Positions 25,093-33,807 of a stretch of DNA of 64,000 nt are shown in pieces. Within the stretch, counting starts at the first letter, position 1, and every line of letters begins with the position of its first letter. Origin of the DNA: Lujinxingia sediminis (GTDB taxonomy: Bacteria > Myxococcota_A > Bradymonadia > Bradymonadales > Bradymonadaceae); NCBI RefSeq assembly GCF_004005565.1, contig NZ_SADD01000002.1:124001-188000 (forward strand), given 5' to 3'. A program made the translations under genes and the position numbers. Under the pieces are notes generated by a model. The model was not told where the DNA came from, did not search any database, and was given only the letters and a program-made list of their open reading frames with translations.

Positions 25093-27570
25093 TCAGGCCG
25101 CCAGCGCCGGCTCATCGACCTGCGGCGCGGGCGGAACGGCCGGCTCGCGCTGGCGGCGAAGCAGGCGCATCGCGTTGAAGATCACGATCATGCTGGCGCC
25201 CATGTCGGCGACGATCGCCATCCAGAGCGTGGCCCAGCCCCCCATCGCCAGCACCAGGAAGATGGCTTTCAGCCCGAGCGCCACGCTGATGTTCTGCAGG
25301 ATGATCGCGCGGGTCTTTTTGCCGATGGCGATCGCCTCGGCCAGACGGCTCAGGTCGTCGCCCATCAGGGCCACATCGGCGCTCTCCAGGGCCACGTCGG
25401 TGCCGGCGGCCCCCATCGCCACACCGACGGAGGCGGCAGCGAGCGCGGGGGCGTCGTTGACGCCGTCGCCGACCATCGCCACGCGATCGCCGCTCAGGGT
25501 TTTGAGCGCTTCGACCTGCGCGATCTTGTCGTGGGGGCTCTGGCGAGCGAAGACCAGGTCGGGCGAAAGGCCCAGACGCTCGGCCACAGCGAGAGCGGCC
25601 GGGCGGCCGTCGCCGGTGAGCATGGCGATGTGCTCAATGCCCGCCTGCCGCAGCGCCGCCAGCGCCGCGGGGGCCTCGGCGCGCACCCGGTCACCGAGGG
25701 CGATCACGCCTAAAAGCTGCGCGTCGCGGGCGACGGCAACGAGCGTGTGGCCGCGCTCCTCAAGCGCCTGCGCTTTTGCCAGGAAGTCTTCTTCAAGCGC
25801 CACTCCCAGCTCCGAGAGCCACGCCAGCTGACCCACCCGCAGGGTGGGCATCGCCCCCGGTGTGGCGTTCTCGTCGCGAGCGCTTCCCCCATCGTCGCGA
25901 AGGCGCGCTTCGATGCCCGCCCCGACCACCGCGCGCGCGTCGACCACCTGATCGACAAATCGCCCGGGTTCAAAACGCCCCATCGCCGCGGCCACAATCG
26001 CCCGGCCGATGGGATGTTCGCTGGCCGCCTCTACCCGCGCGGCCGCCAGCAAAAGATCATCCGCCTCCACTCCCGGGGCGACCTCCATCGCCTCCACCAC
26101 GAGCTTGCCCTCGGTCAGCGTCCCGGTCTTATCAAGCGCCAGCGCGCGCAACCCGCCCAGCCGCTCCAGCCACTTTCCGCCCTTGACCAGGATGCCCCGG
26201 CGCGCAGCCCGCGCCAGCCCGGCCACGTTGGCGATCGGCGTGGAGATCACCAGCGCGCAGGGGCAGGCGATCACCAAAAAGACCAGCGCCCGGTAAAACC
26301 ACAGCTCCCCGCCGCCGCCGGCGACCAGCGGCCCGATCAGGGCAACAGCCACCGCCAGCGCGACCACCGCCGGGGTGTAATAACGCGCAAAACGATCGAT
26401 AAACTGCTCGGCCGGCGAGGCCTGGGCGCGGGCCTCTTCGACGGCGTCGATGATGCGGGCGAGCGTGCTGCGGGAGGCCGGCTCGGTACAACGCATGCTG
26501 ACGCGCCCGGCCTGGTTGACCGTGCCCGCATAGAGCGCATCCCCCTCGACCTTGCGCACATGACGCGACTCCCCGGTGATGGTCGACTCATCGATCTCGG
26601 TGACGCCGCTTAAGAGCACCCCGTCGACCGGAACGCGCGCTCCGGGGCGAAGCTCCACCTCGTCGCCCGGTCGCACCTCGGCCACCGCGACCTCTTCAAA
26701 GCCCTGGCCGCGTCGCACCCGCGCCACCGGCGGGGCCAGCGAGACGAGCGCGCCGATGGCCTCACGAGCTCGCACCATCGAGCGCGCCTCCAGCCACTCG
26801 GCAAACCCGAAGAGCAGGATCACCGCCGTGGCCTCAAACCACTCCCCGACTGCAGCGGCCCCGATCACCGCAATGGTCACCAGGATGTTGATGTCGATAC
26901 GACGCTGGCGCAGCGCATGAAAGGCCTGCCGGTAGACATAGACGCCGCCGATGATGATCGCCGCACTCAGCGCCAGCTTCTCGGCCACCGCCGCGCCCTC
27001 GACGCCGAAGCGCAAGAAGGCACCCAGGGCTGTAAGCAGCGCGCCGGCAACCATCGTGAAGAAGCGGCCGTCGAAGGCCGAGCCGGAGGGCGCGGCGCGG
27101 CGGCCGGCCTCCCGGCGCGCGTGGGCCTTAAGCCCCACTCGCCACAGCGCGGCGACCGTGGCCTCATCGCGAGAGCTCTGCCCGTCGTGGTAGACGGTCA
27201 GCGTGCCCGAGGGCACGCTGATGCGCAGCTCTGAAACACCCGGAGCGCCGCGCAGCGCGTCTTCGATCAACCGAACTTCGCTCTGGCAGCACAACCCCTC
27301 CACATCGAAGACCGTGCGCGCGGACGCCGAGTTGACCTCCGGTCCCCCGACCTCATCCCCCTGGTCAGACGACGCGTGACCCGCGGCGCAGTCGTGATCA
27401 CCGTGGTCATGATGGGCATGATGGGCATGATCGTGCCCGGCGTGATCGTGATGATCATGCGGGTGCTCCTCGCCCCGTTGAAGATCCACAGTGTCCCCGG
27501 CACGCGGCGCGTCGGAGGTACATCCCGCACTGCTACAACAGGTCGAGCTCTGGAGTGGGTCACGATCCAC
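25093..27570 (-). CDS. P1B-type heavy-metal ATPase, zinc/cadmium type
   Basis: An 825-residue metal-exporting ATPase. A His-rich stretch (about 36-65, HDHAGHDHAHHAHHDHGDHD) probably buffers metal, followed by an HMA-like domain with Cys 94/95. Catalytic motifs: TGES 332-335, CPC 436-438 in the sixth membrane helix, the phosphorylated Asp in DKTGT 480-484, SEHPIGRA and GDGVNDAPAL. CPC plus the C-terminal DMGASMIVIFNAMRLL matches ZntA-like Zn/Cd/Pb pumps (P1B-2). GTG 27570 has GAGGAG upstream. No MerR or ArsR regulator is adjacent. It is convergent with the lipid kinase gene. Confidence 0.93.
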   Translation of the reverse strand: MDRDPLQSSTCCSSAGCTSDAPRAGDTVDLQRGEEHPHDHHDHAGHDHAHHAHHDHGDHDCAAGHASSDQGDEVGGPEVNSASARTVFDVEGLCCQSEVRLIEDALRGAPGVSELRISVPSGTLTVYHDGQSSRDEATVAALWRVGLKAHARREAGRRAAPSGSAFDGRFFTMVAGALLTALGAFLRFGVEGAAVAEKLALSAAIIIGGVYVYRQAFHALRQRRIDINILVTIAVIGAAAVGEWFEATAVILLFGFAEWLEARSMVRAREAIGALVSLAPPVARVRRGQGFEEVAVAEVRPGDEVELRPGARVPVDGVLLSGVTEIDESTITGESRHVRKVEGDALYAGTVNQAGRVSMRCTEPASRSTLARIIDAVEEARAQASPAEQFIDRFARYYTPAVVALAVAVALIGPLVAGGGGELWFYRALVFLVIACPCALVISTPIANVAGLARAARRGILVKGGKWLERLGGLRALALDKTGTLTEGKLVVEAMEVAPGVEADDLLLAAARVEAASEHPIGRAIVAAAMGRFEPGRFVDQVVDARAVVGAGIEARLRDDGGSARDENATPGAMPTLRVGQLAWLSELGVALEEDFLAKAQALEERGHTLVAVARDAQLLGVIALGDRVRAEAPAALAALRQAGIEHIAMLTGDGRPAALAVAERLGLSPDLVFARQSPHDKIAQVEALKTLSGDRVAMVGDGVNDAPALAAASVGVAMGAAGTDVALESADVALMGDDLSRLAEAIAIGKKTRAIILQNISVALGLKAIFLVLAMGGWATLWMAIVADMGASMIVIFNAMRLLRRQREPAVPPAPQVDEPALAA

Positions 27571-28013
27571 GAAAGACTCCTCAAAAGGATACAGCTTTTA
27601 CGAGGCCTGGCCGCCGGAGGACCAGACGATGGTCTACATGATGACGCCGTGAGCCAGCGTTGACGTCGCATCTGCTGCAGTGAGCGACATCGACTTCTGC
27701 TCACGGCGTTGTAAAGACGACGGAGCGCAACGAAGCCTTACACCGCGCCCCCCCGTCAACCCGCAGCAGGCCCGCGCTATGCCTCAGACCACCGGGGAAT
27801 GCGCCCGGGAGCGCGCGGCGTTCTTGTCGATGCGCCGATACGCGCGCCCGCGGCTGGCCCGCTGAGGATCGCGCCCGGGCTGGCAAGCGTCGCGTCGGTT
27901 GGTATGTTTAGCAACGTCGATTATACCCTGCACCACCTCGTGCTGCCGCGCGTTGCGATGTTCTCGTTGAGATCGTCCGACGTACATGCACACCGCACCT
28001 TCAGGAGCACCTC
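27571..28013. other. 443-base divergent spacer containing an inverted-repeat element
   Basis: Separates the leftward ATPase from the rightward M50 protease. No gene recognised. It contains the small inverted-repeat element at 27644-27709; the remainder presumably carries both promoters. I see no clear metal-responsive operator. Confidence 0.5.
27644..27709. repeat. MITE-like element with perfect 11-bp inverted ends
   Basis: ACGCCGTGAGC (27644-27654) and GCTCACGGCGT (27699-27709) are perfect inverted repeats enclosing 44 bases. The left part matches the half element at 24019-24048 as a direct repeat, and ACGCCGTGAGCCA also begins the larger element at 49431-49600. No coding capacity. Confidence 0.65.
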
Positions 28014-28886
28014 ATGACCTCAACCAAGTTTAATCCCCCGGCGCGCACGCTCCTGCTCTTTGCGGTGGCCCTGGTGGTCGTGACCATGCTGGTGCCCTAC
28101 GGCTACATCGTGGCCTACCCGCTGCGCCTCTTCGGCACGTTTGTGCACGAGACCGGCCACGCGCTGGCCACCGTGGTCACCGGGGGCTCGGTCAGCGGGA
28201 TGCACGTCAATCTGGACACCAGCGGTCTGACGTTGAGCCGCGGCGGTGCGAGCCTTCTGATCAGCTCGGCGGGCTATCTGGGCACCGTGGCGCTGGGCGC
28301 GGCGTTGCTGGTTGCCGGGCGACGCCAGGCGTGGGCGCGCAAGGTCCTGATGGTGCTGGGTGTGGGCACCCTGCTGGCCACCGCCATCTTCGGCGGCTAC
28401 GGAAGCTCCATGCTCGCCGTCGGTGGCTTTATTCTGGGTGTGGGGTTGTGGGCGCTGGGGCGCCGGCGCTCGCGGGCCGACCAACCCGCCGGCGCGCTCT
28501 ATGCCGGCGGCGCGGTCGCCACGCTTGCAGCGCTGGCCTACCTGGGATTCTCCGGAGCGTTGCTGACCTGGATCATCGGGCTTGTCGCCGCCGCGCTTCT
28601 TCTGGGCGTGGCCTTTTACGCCGCGCCCTGGGTGCAGCATATGCTGGTGATCGCGCTGGGCGTGCAGCTGAGCTTCGACGGGCTGCACTCCATCCGTTAC
28701 CTCATCGACCACACTGTGGCCGCGCGCGGCCACTCCGACGCCGTCAACATGGCCCAGTTCACCGGCATCCCGGCCACCGTCTGGGCGGTGCTCTGGGCAC
28801 TGGTAGGCGTGGCGATCGTCGTGGTGGCCTTCGCCCTCTTCTGGCGCGAAAACAAACGCGAGAGCTTTGAGGCCTCCATCCAATGA
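28014..28886 (+). CDS. M50-family membrane metalloprotease
   Basis: A 290-residue polytopic protein with about seven hydrophobic helices. The zinc-binding HETGH motif lies in LFGTFVHETGHALATVVTGG near residue 44, inside the first membrane region as in M50 site-2-type peptidases; the second motif usually containing Asp is less obvious (AQFTGIPATVWAV is only a distant candidate). GCACCTC rather than a strong SD precedes ATG 28014. Intramembrane proteolysis is therefore likely but not certain. A J-domain gene follows 31 bases later. Confidence 0.75.
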   Translation: MTSTKFNPPARTLLLFAVALVVVTMLVPYGYIVAYPLRLFGTFVHETGHALATVVTGGSVSGMHVNLDTSGLTLSRGGASLLISSAGYLGTVALGAALLVAGRRQAWARKVLMVLGVGTLLATAIFGGYGSSMLAVGGFILGVGLWALGRRRSRADQPAGALYAGGAVATLAALAYLGFSGALLTWIIGLVAAALLLGVAFYAAPWVQHMLVIALGVQLSFDGLHSIRYLIDHTVAARGHSDAVNMAQFTGIPATVWAVLWALVGVAIVVVAFALFWRENKRESFEASIQ

Positions 28887-28917
28887 CCTGCCCTTCGGGC
28901 CCCGGAGTTGTATCGCC

Positions 28918-29331
28918 ATGAGTGAGCTTAAAGACCGCCTGATGCGCACGGTGCGCGCCAACCTCAACCACCTGCTCGATAACGTGCAGAAGTTCGAGGA
29001 ACGCGGAGGCCTGCGTTCGATCATCACCCCGGAGGGCACCGACGAGGGCTGGGAAGATATCGGCCAGAACCCACGGAAAGCCTCCACCTCCACGGCGCCA
29101 CCTGTCTCCCAGGGCCCCAAAACTCTGCGCGACTACTACGCCAACCTGGAAGTCCCCTACGGCAGCGATCTACCTACGGTTAAAGCGGCCTACCGCACCA
29201 TGATGCGCCGCTACCACCCGGATAACTTCGCCAACGATCCGGAGATGGAAAAGGTCGCCACCAACCTCTCCCAGGAACTGGCCGTCGCCTACCAGGCCAT
29301 TGAGCGCTACCTGCGCACCGGAAGCTACTGA
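28918..29331 (+). CDS. Small J-domain protein with PspA-like N-terminus
   Basis: A 137-residue protein. Residues 1-30 (MSELKDRLMRTVRANLNHLL) resemble the amphipathic start of PspA/Vipp1 proteins. After a linker, residues 69-133 form a J-domain, TLRDYYANLEVPYGSDLPTV then AAYRTMMRRYHPDNF with HPD at 100-102, which activates Hsp70 ATPases. No G/F or zinc region follows. It might recruit DnaK to membrane stress sites; that is inference. The longer frame from 28867 overlaps the previous gene and lacks the PspA-like start. Confidence 0.8.
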   Translation: MSELKDRLMRTVRANLNHLLDNVQKFEERGGLRSIITPEGTDEGWEDIGQNPRKASTSTAPPVSQGPKTLRDYYANLEVPYGSDLPTVKAAYRTMMRRYHPDNFANDPEMEKVATNLSQELAVAYQAIERYLRTGSY

Positions 29332-29350
29332 GGCGCCCACCTGACGCGTG

Positions 29351-29755
29351 TCAACCCGAGGTGCCCTGGAGCTGCGCCTCGTAACGCTCAAAGAGCGCAT
29401 CGATCAAGGCCTTGCTCTCACCACTCAAGCGCGTGAACGCCACCCCCATCCCCATCTCCGGGCCGCTCGTCTCCACGCGCACCACCTCGCCCTCGCCCTC
29501 GACCGTCTCGACGTCATCAAGGATCACCGAAAACTTCAGGGTCACCCGGGTGCCCAGCTCCAGCGGCTTCTTGGAGCGGATGAACACCCCGCCGCGCGAG
29601 ATGCTCGTGACATACTCGGCGATGTAGGCATCGATCACAGCAAACTCGCGGTTGACCGGCACACGATCATGTTCGCGCCGCTCCTGAGAGCTCGCACGCT
29701 GCGTGGTGTTGAGGAGTTGCGGGGTTGCCGCGCCCGGGCGATTCGCTTCGCTCAT
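29351..29755 (-). CDS. PilZ-domain protein
   Basis: A 134-residue single-domain protein. The motifs ERREHDRVPVNREFAV and SRGGVFIRSKKPLELG are the RxxxR and (D/N/S)xSxxG-like c-di-GMP-binding signatures; the C-terminal GMGVAFTRLSGESKALIDAL is typical of the TIGR02266-like PilZ group common in Myxococcota. The second motif begins TSISRGG, so binding is plausible but not proven. It is convergent with the J-domain gene. Confidence 0.85.
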   Translation of the reverse strand: MSEANRPGAATPQLLNTTQRASSQERREHDRVPVNREFAVIDAYIAEYVTSISRGGVFIRSKKPLELGTRVTLKFSVILDDVETVEGEGEVVRVETSGPEMGMGVAFTRLSGESKALIDALFERYEAQLQGTSG

Positions 29756-29836
29756 CGCAATACCCTGATTCGCTGTGGAGGTGTTCGTTAGGGCGAACAG
29801 CTTTCAGAGTAACGATTCATTAAGCTGATGGCGAGC

Positions 29837-31579
29837 TTAGAGCGCATTGGCGAGCACGAAGTCGATGTGCAGGCGCTCGGCCTCGCGCTTACCGAAGCGA
29901 TGCCGTCGCGCCGCAGCGGCGGCGCGGCGCGTAACTCCGTGAGCCTGAGCGTCCTCGCTGACCCGGGCGTAGAGCTCGCGGGCGGCCTTGCGCCGGCCCT
30001 GCAGATCGAGCGCCCATCCCAGGTAAAGCCCCACCTCAGCGCGGCGTCCGCCCTCGTCAATCGCGTCGAGCGCGCGGCGAAACGCTCCCTCAGCCCGACG
30101 ACCGCGTAGCGCGCTCAACGCCACAAGCCCCGCCAGCACATGATAGCGCGCCGACGCGGGCTCCAGCGCCACGGCGTACTCCAGGGTGATCAGCAGACGC
30201 TGCGGATCTTCGCCTTCGAGGTAGAGGCGGTAGGCATTGCGATAGTAGTCGGCAGCGCGCCCGCGCGCGCTCTCCTGCCAGGTGGGCCAGGCCTGCACGG
30301 GCGTCTCGCGCCTGTCGAGTTCAGCGCGGGCCTCGCCATGGGCGCCGCGCAGGCGCAGCGGCACAAACCAGCGCAGCGAGGTCGGCGCGCGCCCGGCCGC
30401 CACCCACAGACGACCCGCAGCTGGCTCGAAGATCACCGACATCACCTCGGCGACGCGAATTGCGTCGGCGCCGGGCGCAGACTCGATGTCGCCTCCCAGG
30501 CCACGGGCGAGCTCCACCAGGGGGAGCGATCGATCGGAGCGCCACGTGGCGAGCAGGCTGCCAAGGTGGGCATCGCGCCGCGCTTCCTCCTGCGCCAGAG
30601 CTGGCGAGCGCTTCAGCTCGGCAACCGAAGGACCGCCACGCACCACAAGCCCCCGCGAGGTCTCAATCTCCACGCCCACCCTCAGCGGGCTGACCTCCAC
30701 CTTCGCACAACGCCCACTCGCCGCTTCGCTGAGCATGTACGTCCAGCTGGTCATCGGCGGGTGCTGTCGAAAGATCGCGACGGCCTCCTCAATGGTGCGC
30801 GCCTCATTGAGCACCTGCAACGCCGCTGGCCCCAGCGGCACACCCCCGCGATCCCCGAGACTCGCAGGCCCCGGGTGCGTGCTCAACGTCAGGCCGGCGG
30901 CGTTCATACCGGCCGGCAAGCCCGTCAAAAACCCCAGCGACGTCACCAACGCATAGCTAAACCCCTGATCGGGGTGCATCACCACCACGCGGGCGGCCCG
31001 GTCCCAGCGCTCCACTGCGGCGTTCTCAAAACTGAATGCGTGCAGTATCCCGCGCTCATCGGAGGGCACCACCACCGCACTGGAAGCCAGGAGTGGGGAG
31101 TGGGTACGGGCCTTAAGTCGCCCCTCCACCAACCCTCGGACGTTACCGGCGCGCGCCCACGCCCACTGGTCCCAGATCTGCTGGGTGGCCAGCGCCTCCT
31201 CCACATCCAGCCCGGCCCCCTCCGCGAACGCAGTGAGCATCTGAAGATAGGGCGCGGGAAGTTGCTGGCGCAGCAGACGCGGCAACACCGCCCCTCCCAC
31301 CACACGCCCGGCCGCAGCGATCATACGTGAGCCGCTTTCAGCGCTGATGCGTTGCACGTAACCATCAAAGGCGCGGTAGGCCCCCTCGCGAAGCTCCGGG
31401 GCGAGCCGCCTCCCAAGGTCGCGACTGGCCGAAGTCAGCGGACCGTTGATGTTGGCCACATGCACATCCCCCACCGGCGTGGTCACTCGGCCCAGCCCTC
31501 CGGCACGCTCCGGATAATACACCGCCTGGGCTCCGGCCGGCGCCGAAGAGCGCGCATCATCGGGGGAGGTTGAGCTCAT
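29837..31579 (-). CDS. C45-like Ntn hydrolase with C-terminal TPR
   Basis: A 580-residue protein. ATG 31579 has AGGGAGA upstream; ATG 31600 overlaps the preceding stop (ATGA) and is the alternative. Residues about 55-390 resemble the C45 acyltransferase/autoproteolytic hydrolase family: AFAEGAGLDVEEALATQQIW, ERGILHAFSFENA, and GFLTGLPAGMNAAGLTLSTH. The usual nucleophile Cys of that family appears replaced by Ser (LLASSAVV, 163-170). Residues about 450-560 are TPR-like helices. It is the last gene of an operon with a nucleotidyltransferase and a CDP-alcohol phosphatidyltransferase. It could transfer or remove an acyl group on their product, which is inference. Confidence 0.7.
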   Translation of the reverse strand: MSSTSPDDARSSAPAGAQAVYYPERAGGLGRVTTPVGDVHVANINGPLTSASRDLGRRLAPELREGAYRAFDGYVQRISAESGSRMIAAAGRVVGGAVLPRLLRQQLPAPYLQMLTAFAEGAGLDVEEALATQQIWDQWAWARAGNVRGLVEGRLKARTHSPLLASSAVVVPSDERGILHAFSFENAAVERWDRAARVVVMHPDQGFSYALVTSLGFLTGLPAGMNAAGLTLSTHPGPASLGDRGGVPLGPAALQVLNEARTIEEAVAIFRQHPPMTSWTYMLSEAASGRCAKVEVSPLRVGVEIETSRGLVVRGGPSVAELKRSPALAQEEARRDAHLGSLLATWRSDRSLPLVELARGLGGDIESAPGADAIRVAEVMSVIFEPAAGRLWVAAGRAPTSLRWFVPLRLRGAHGEARAELDRRETPVQAWPTWQESARGRAADYYRNAYRLYLEGEDPQRLLITLEYAVALEPASARYHVLAGLVALSALRGRRAEGAFRRALDAIDEGGRRAEVGLYLGWALDLQGRRKAARELYARVSEDAQAHGVTRRAAAAARRHRFGKREAERLHIDFVLANAL

Positions 31580-31599
31580 TGCGTCGTCTCCCTGCCCCA

Positions 31600-32529
31600 T
31601 CAATGCTGCACGTCGACAGGTGCAGCGAACCCGCGCGAGCGCCACATCACGACGGCCATCAGCACGTTAAATACCGTCGCCAGCACCACCTGCATGCCCA
31701 GCGCCGCCTCAGGCATCATCGCCATCAGCGCAATGCCCCCGTAAATCACAAACATATGCGTGCCGAGTCCCATCCAGCTCGCCAGACGCATCGTCGGACG
31801 ATGCGCATCCCGGTAGCGAGCGATCGCCGCCGGATCATTCACCTCGCTGCGCTTCTCGGTGCTCCCGCTGGCAAAGCGCTCCTGCACCTGCAGATAGCCC
31901 ACGTAGACCCACAACAAGAAACGCTCGAGATGTTGGCCCTGCGCGCGGGCCTCAGCCAGTTCGGCCCGTACTGCCTCCACCGTCTCGGTGCCCTCACCGC
32001 CGCCAGCCTGCGGCATGGTGTGGGCCAGGTAGAGATTTTTGAGCTTGTCGTAGATGATGCAGTGAATCCAGGTGGAGAAACCCGCCACCGCCGCCGCCAC
32101 AAACCAGCCGCTGCCATAGAGGTGGCGTATCCCGAACCCCAGGATCACATAGGCGGGCAGGAGCACCAGCACGTCGACAAAACCATCCAGAATGCGCCCG
32201 ACCCGCGTACCGCCCCCCTGCGCTCTGGCGAGCTGACCATCGGCACAGTCGAGGATCACAGCCCCAAAGAGAAAGAACGCCGCGACCAGCCACCCCATCG
32301 AGCCGCCCCAGCCTCTAAAAAAGCTGAAGTACAGCGCCACCGAGCCCGTCCAACCACTGATTAAGCTCATCAGCGTGACGTGGTTGGGGCCCAGCCCCGT
32401 CGGGATCAACGCTGCCGCCACCGCCGCCGCTACCGGACGATGAAAGTAACGATCGATGGGCTCTTCCACATCGAGCGACTTAAAGGCCAGGGCCTGACGT
32501 ACCCGCTCGCTATAGGTCAACGTGCTCAT
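31600..32529 (-). CDS. CDP-alcohol phosphatidyltransferase
   Basis: A 309-residue integral membrane enzyme. It has the complete family signature: Asp 97-Gly 98-x2-Ala 101-Arg 102-x8-Gly 111-x3-Asp 115-x3-Asp 119, within LDCADGQLARAQ then GTRVGRILDGFVDV. Several membrane helices surround it. The reaction is transfer of a phospho-alcohol from a CDP-activated donor to a second alcohol. Its start overlaps the nucleotidyltransferase stop (ATGA at 32526-32529), so this pair resembles the separate halves of the archaeal inositol-phosphate cytidylyltransferase/DIPP synthase fusion. Actual substrates are unknown. Confidence 0.9.
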   Translation of the reverse strand: MSTLTYSERVRQALAFKSLDVEEPIDRYFHRPVAAAVAAALIPTGLGPNHVTLMSLISGWTGSVALYFSFFRGWGGSMGWLVAAFFLFGAVILDCADGQLARAQGGGTRVGRILDGFVDVLVLLPAYVILGFGIRHLYGSGWFVAAAVAGFSTWIHCIIYDKLKNLYLAHTMPQAGGGEGTETVEAVRAELAEARAQGQHLERFLLWVYVGYLQVQERFASGSTEKRSEVNDPAAIARYRDAHRPTMRLASWMGLGTHMFVIYGGIALMAMMPEAALGMQVVLATVFNVLMAVVMWRSRGFAAPVDVQH

Positions 32530-33293
32530 GCCACGCTCCAGCTCTGGTAGAGCGCGCGGGCTGCCTCCAGATCTTCGATCGTGTCGATCTCCGTCCAGCT
32601 TCCCGGTGCGACTTCACGGGCATAGAAGGCATGCCCCTGCGGGATCAGCTCCGCAAACACATCTTCATAGTACAGGCGCACCCGCTCCTCGGCGTTAAGC
32701 GCTTCCAGGCGATCTTTAAGCGCCTCAAACGCAGAGGGCCCCACCTTCTGCACCCCCAGCGACTCACCATGCGCGCGTGCCGGGTCGAGCCCTTTGCTCA
32801 GGCCTTCGATCGCCTTGTCATCTCCGAGGCGGATCTTCATCTCTTCCTGGCCCAGGGATTCAAAACGAATCATCGTGAGCACGTTCTCGCGCTCGTCAGC
32901 GAGCAACTCCGCCACCCAGGCGGTCTGGCGCAATAAGATATCGCCGTCGCAGAGCAAAAAAGAGTCGCCCTTGAGCGCACGCATCCCCACCAGGGTCGAG
33001 ATGGCGTTGTTCTCACTGGCAAAGGTCGGATTGGGCGCAAACGCCACATCAAGCCCCAGTTCCCAGGACTCCACCTGAGCGACCATGCGCTCATGCAGAT
33101 ACCCGGTGACCAGGATGGCACGCTCAATGCCTACCGCGGTGAGCTGGTCAAGAAGGCGCTTGAGTAACGCCTCACCGCCGACTTCCAGCAGGCACTTGGG
33201 GCGGTCTTCGGTCAAAGGTCGCAGGCGACTTCCGGTCCCGGCGACCAGCAAGATCGCCTCGCGGGGCGAATGAGAAGGACGTGTGTTCGACAT
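32526..33293 (-). CDS. Sugar-phosphate/alcohol-phosphate nucleotidyltransferase
   Basis: A 255-residue GT-A-fold nucleotidyltransferase. The signature GTGSRLRPLTEDRPKCLLEV (from residue 19) binds the NTP; FLLCDGDILL supplies the metal-binding Asp. This type makes NDP- or CDP-activated phospho-alcohols. It is translationally coupled to a CDP-alcohol phosphatidyltransferase, so CTP is the likely nucleotide, producing the CDP-linked donor used by that enzyme. Likely first gene of a three-gene operon whose promoter lies in the 514-base spacer upstream. Confidence 0.87.
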   Translation of the reverse strand: MSNTRPSHSPREAILLVAGTGSRLRPLTEDRPKCLLEVGGEALLKRLLDQLTAVGIERAILVTGYLHERMVAQVESWELGLDVAFAPNPTFASENNAISTLVGMRALKGDSFLLCDGDILLRQTAWVAELLADERENVLTMIRFESLGQEEMKIRLGDDKAIEGLSKGLDPARAHGESLGVQKVGPSAFEALKDRLEALNAEERVRLYYEDVFAELIPQGHAFYAREVAPGSWTEIDTIEDLEAARALYQSWSVA

Positions 33294-33807
33294 GGGTGAG
33301 CTCCGGCAAGGGCATAAGGCGCGCCGAAGGTAGTCCTCGTAAAATAGCGTGTCAAACCGCTCATTCTCCCCATCGCATCAAAGAATTAGGGCCCCTCCAA
33401 CACCGCTCATCGAGCAAAGCATGGGAGGGGCCCCGGCTCCCCCCAGGCCAGTTGTACAGCAACTTGTACGACAATCTTTGCGATGCATCCCGGCGCGCGT
33501 CGGTGCGCATCGTCATTGTTTAAAGGGGCGGCGCGAGCGAGCTGCGCTACGCGCCGCCGGGGAGGTCAGCCGAAGGCGGAGGCGTCGGCCCCTGCGACGT
33601 CTCCGCCCTGAGCGCGGCCGGCAACTCGCCGGCGCACCCGGCACATCGACCGAAGGGGGCAACAACTCCCCCCTTCCGCAGGCTGCCCGCCCCTCACGCC
33701 GGGCAAACCTGGCTCCCCCCAGAGCGCTCGCTGTCGCAAGCGCCCCTCGCCCCCCCTTTCCCCCGCTGCTCGCCCACCACTGACTTCGGGCGAACTCAGA
33801 GAACTTT
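33294..33807. other. 514-base spacer with three inverted repeats
   Basis: No gene recognised. From the aceA side: a 13-bp stem with one mismatch at 33575-33607, a 9-bp stem at 33527-33535 with 33550-33558, and a 10-bp stem GGGCCCCTCC (33389-33398) with GGAGGGGCCC (33424-33433). The second, read leftward, is followed by a short TTTAAA and could end the aceBA transcript. The promoter of the nucleotidyltransferase operon must lie near the left end. Confidence 0.5.
33527..33558 (-). terminator. Possible terminator after aceA
   Basis: GGCGGCGCG (33527-33535) pairs with CGCGCCGCC (33550-33558); leftward it is followed by CCTTTAAAC, only a short U-run. The neighbouring 33575-33607 hairpin may act with it. 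Confidence 0.35.
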
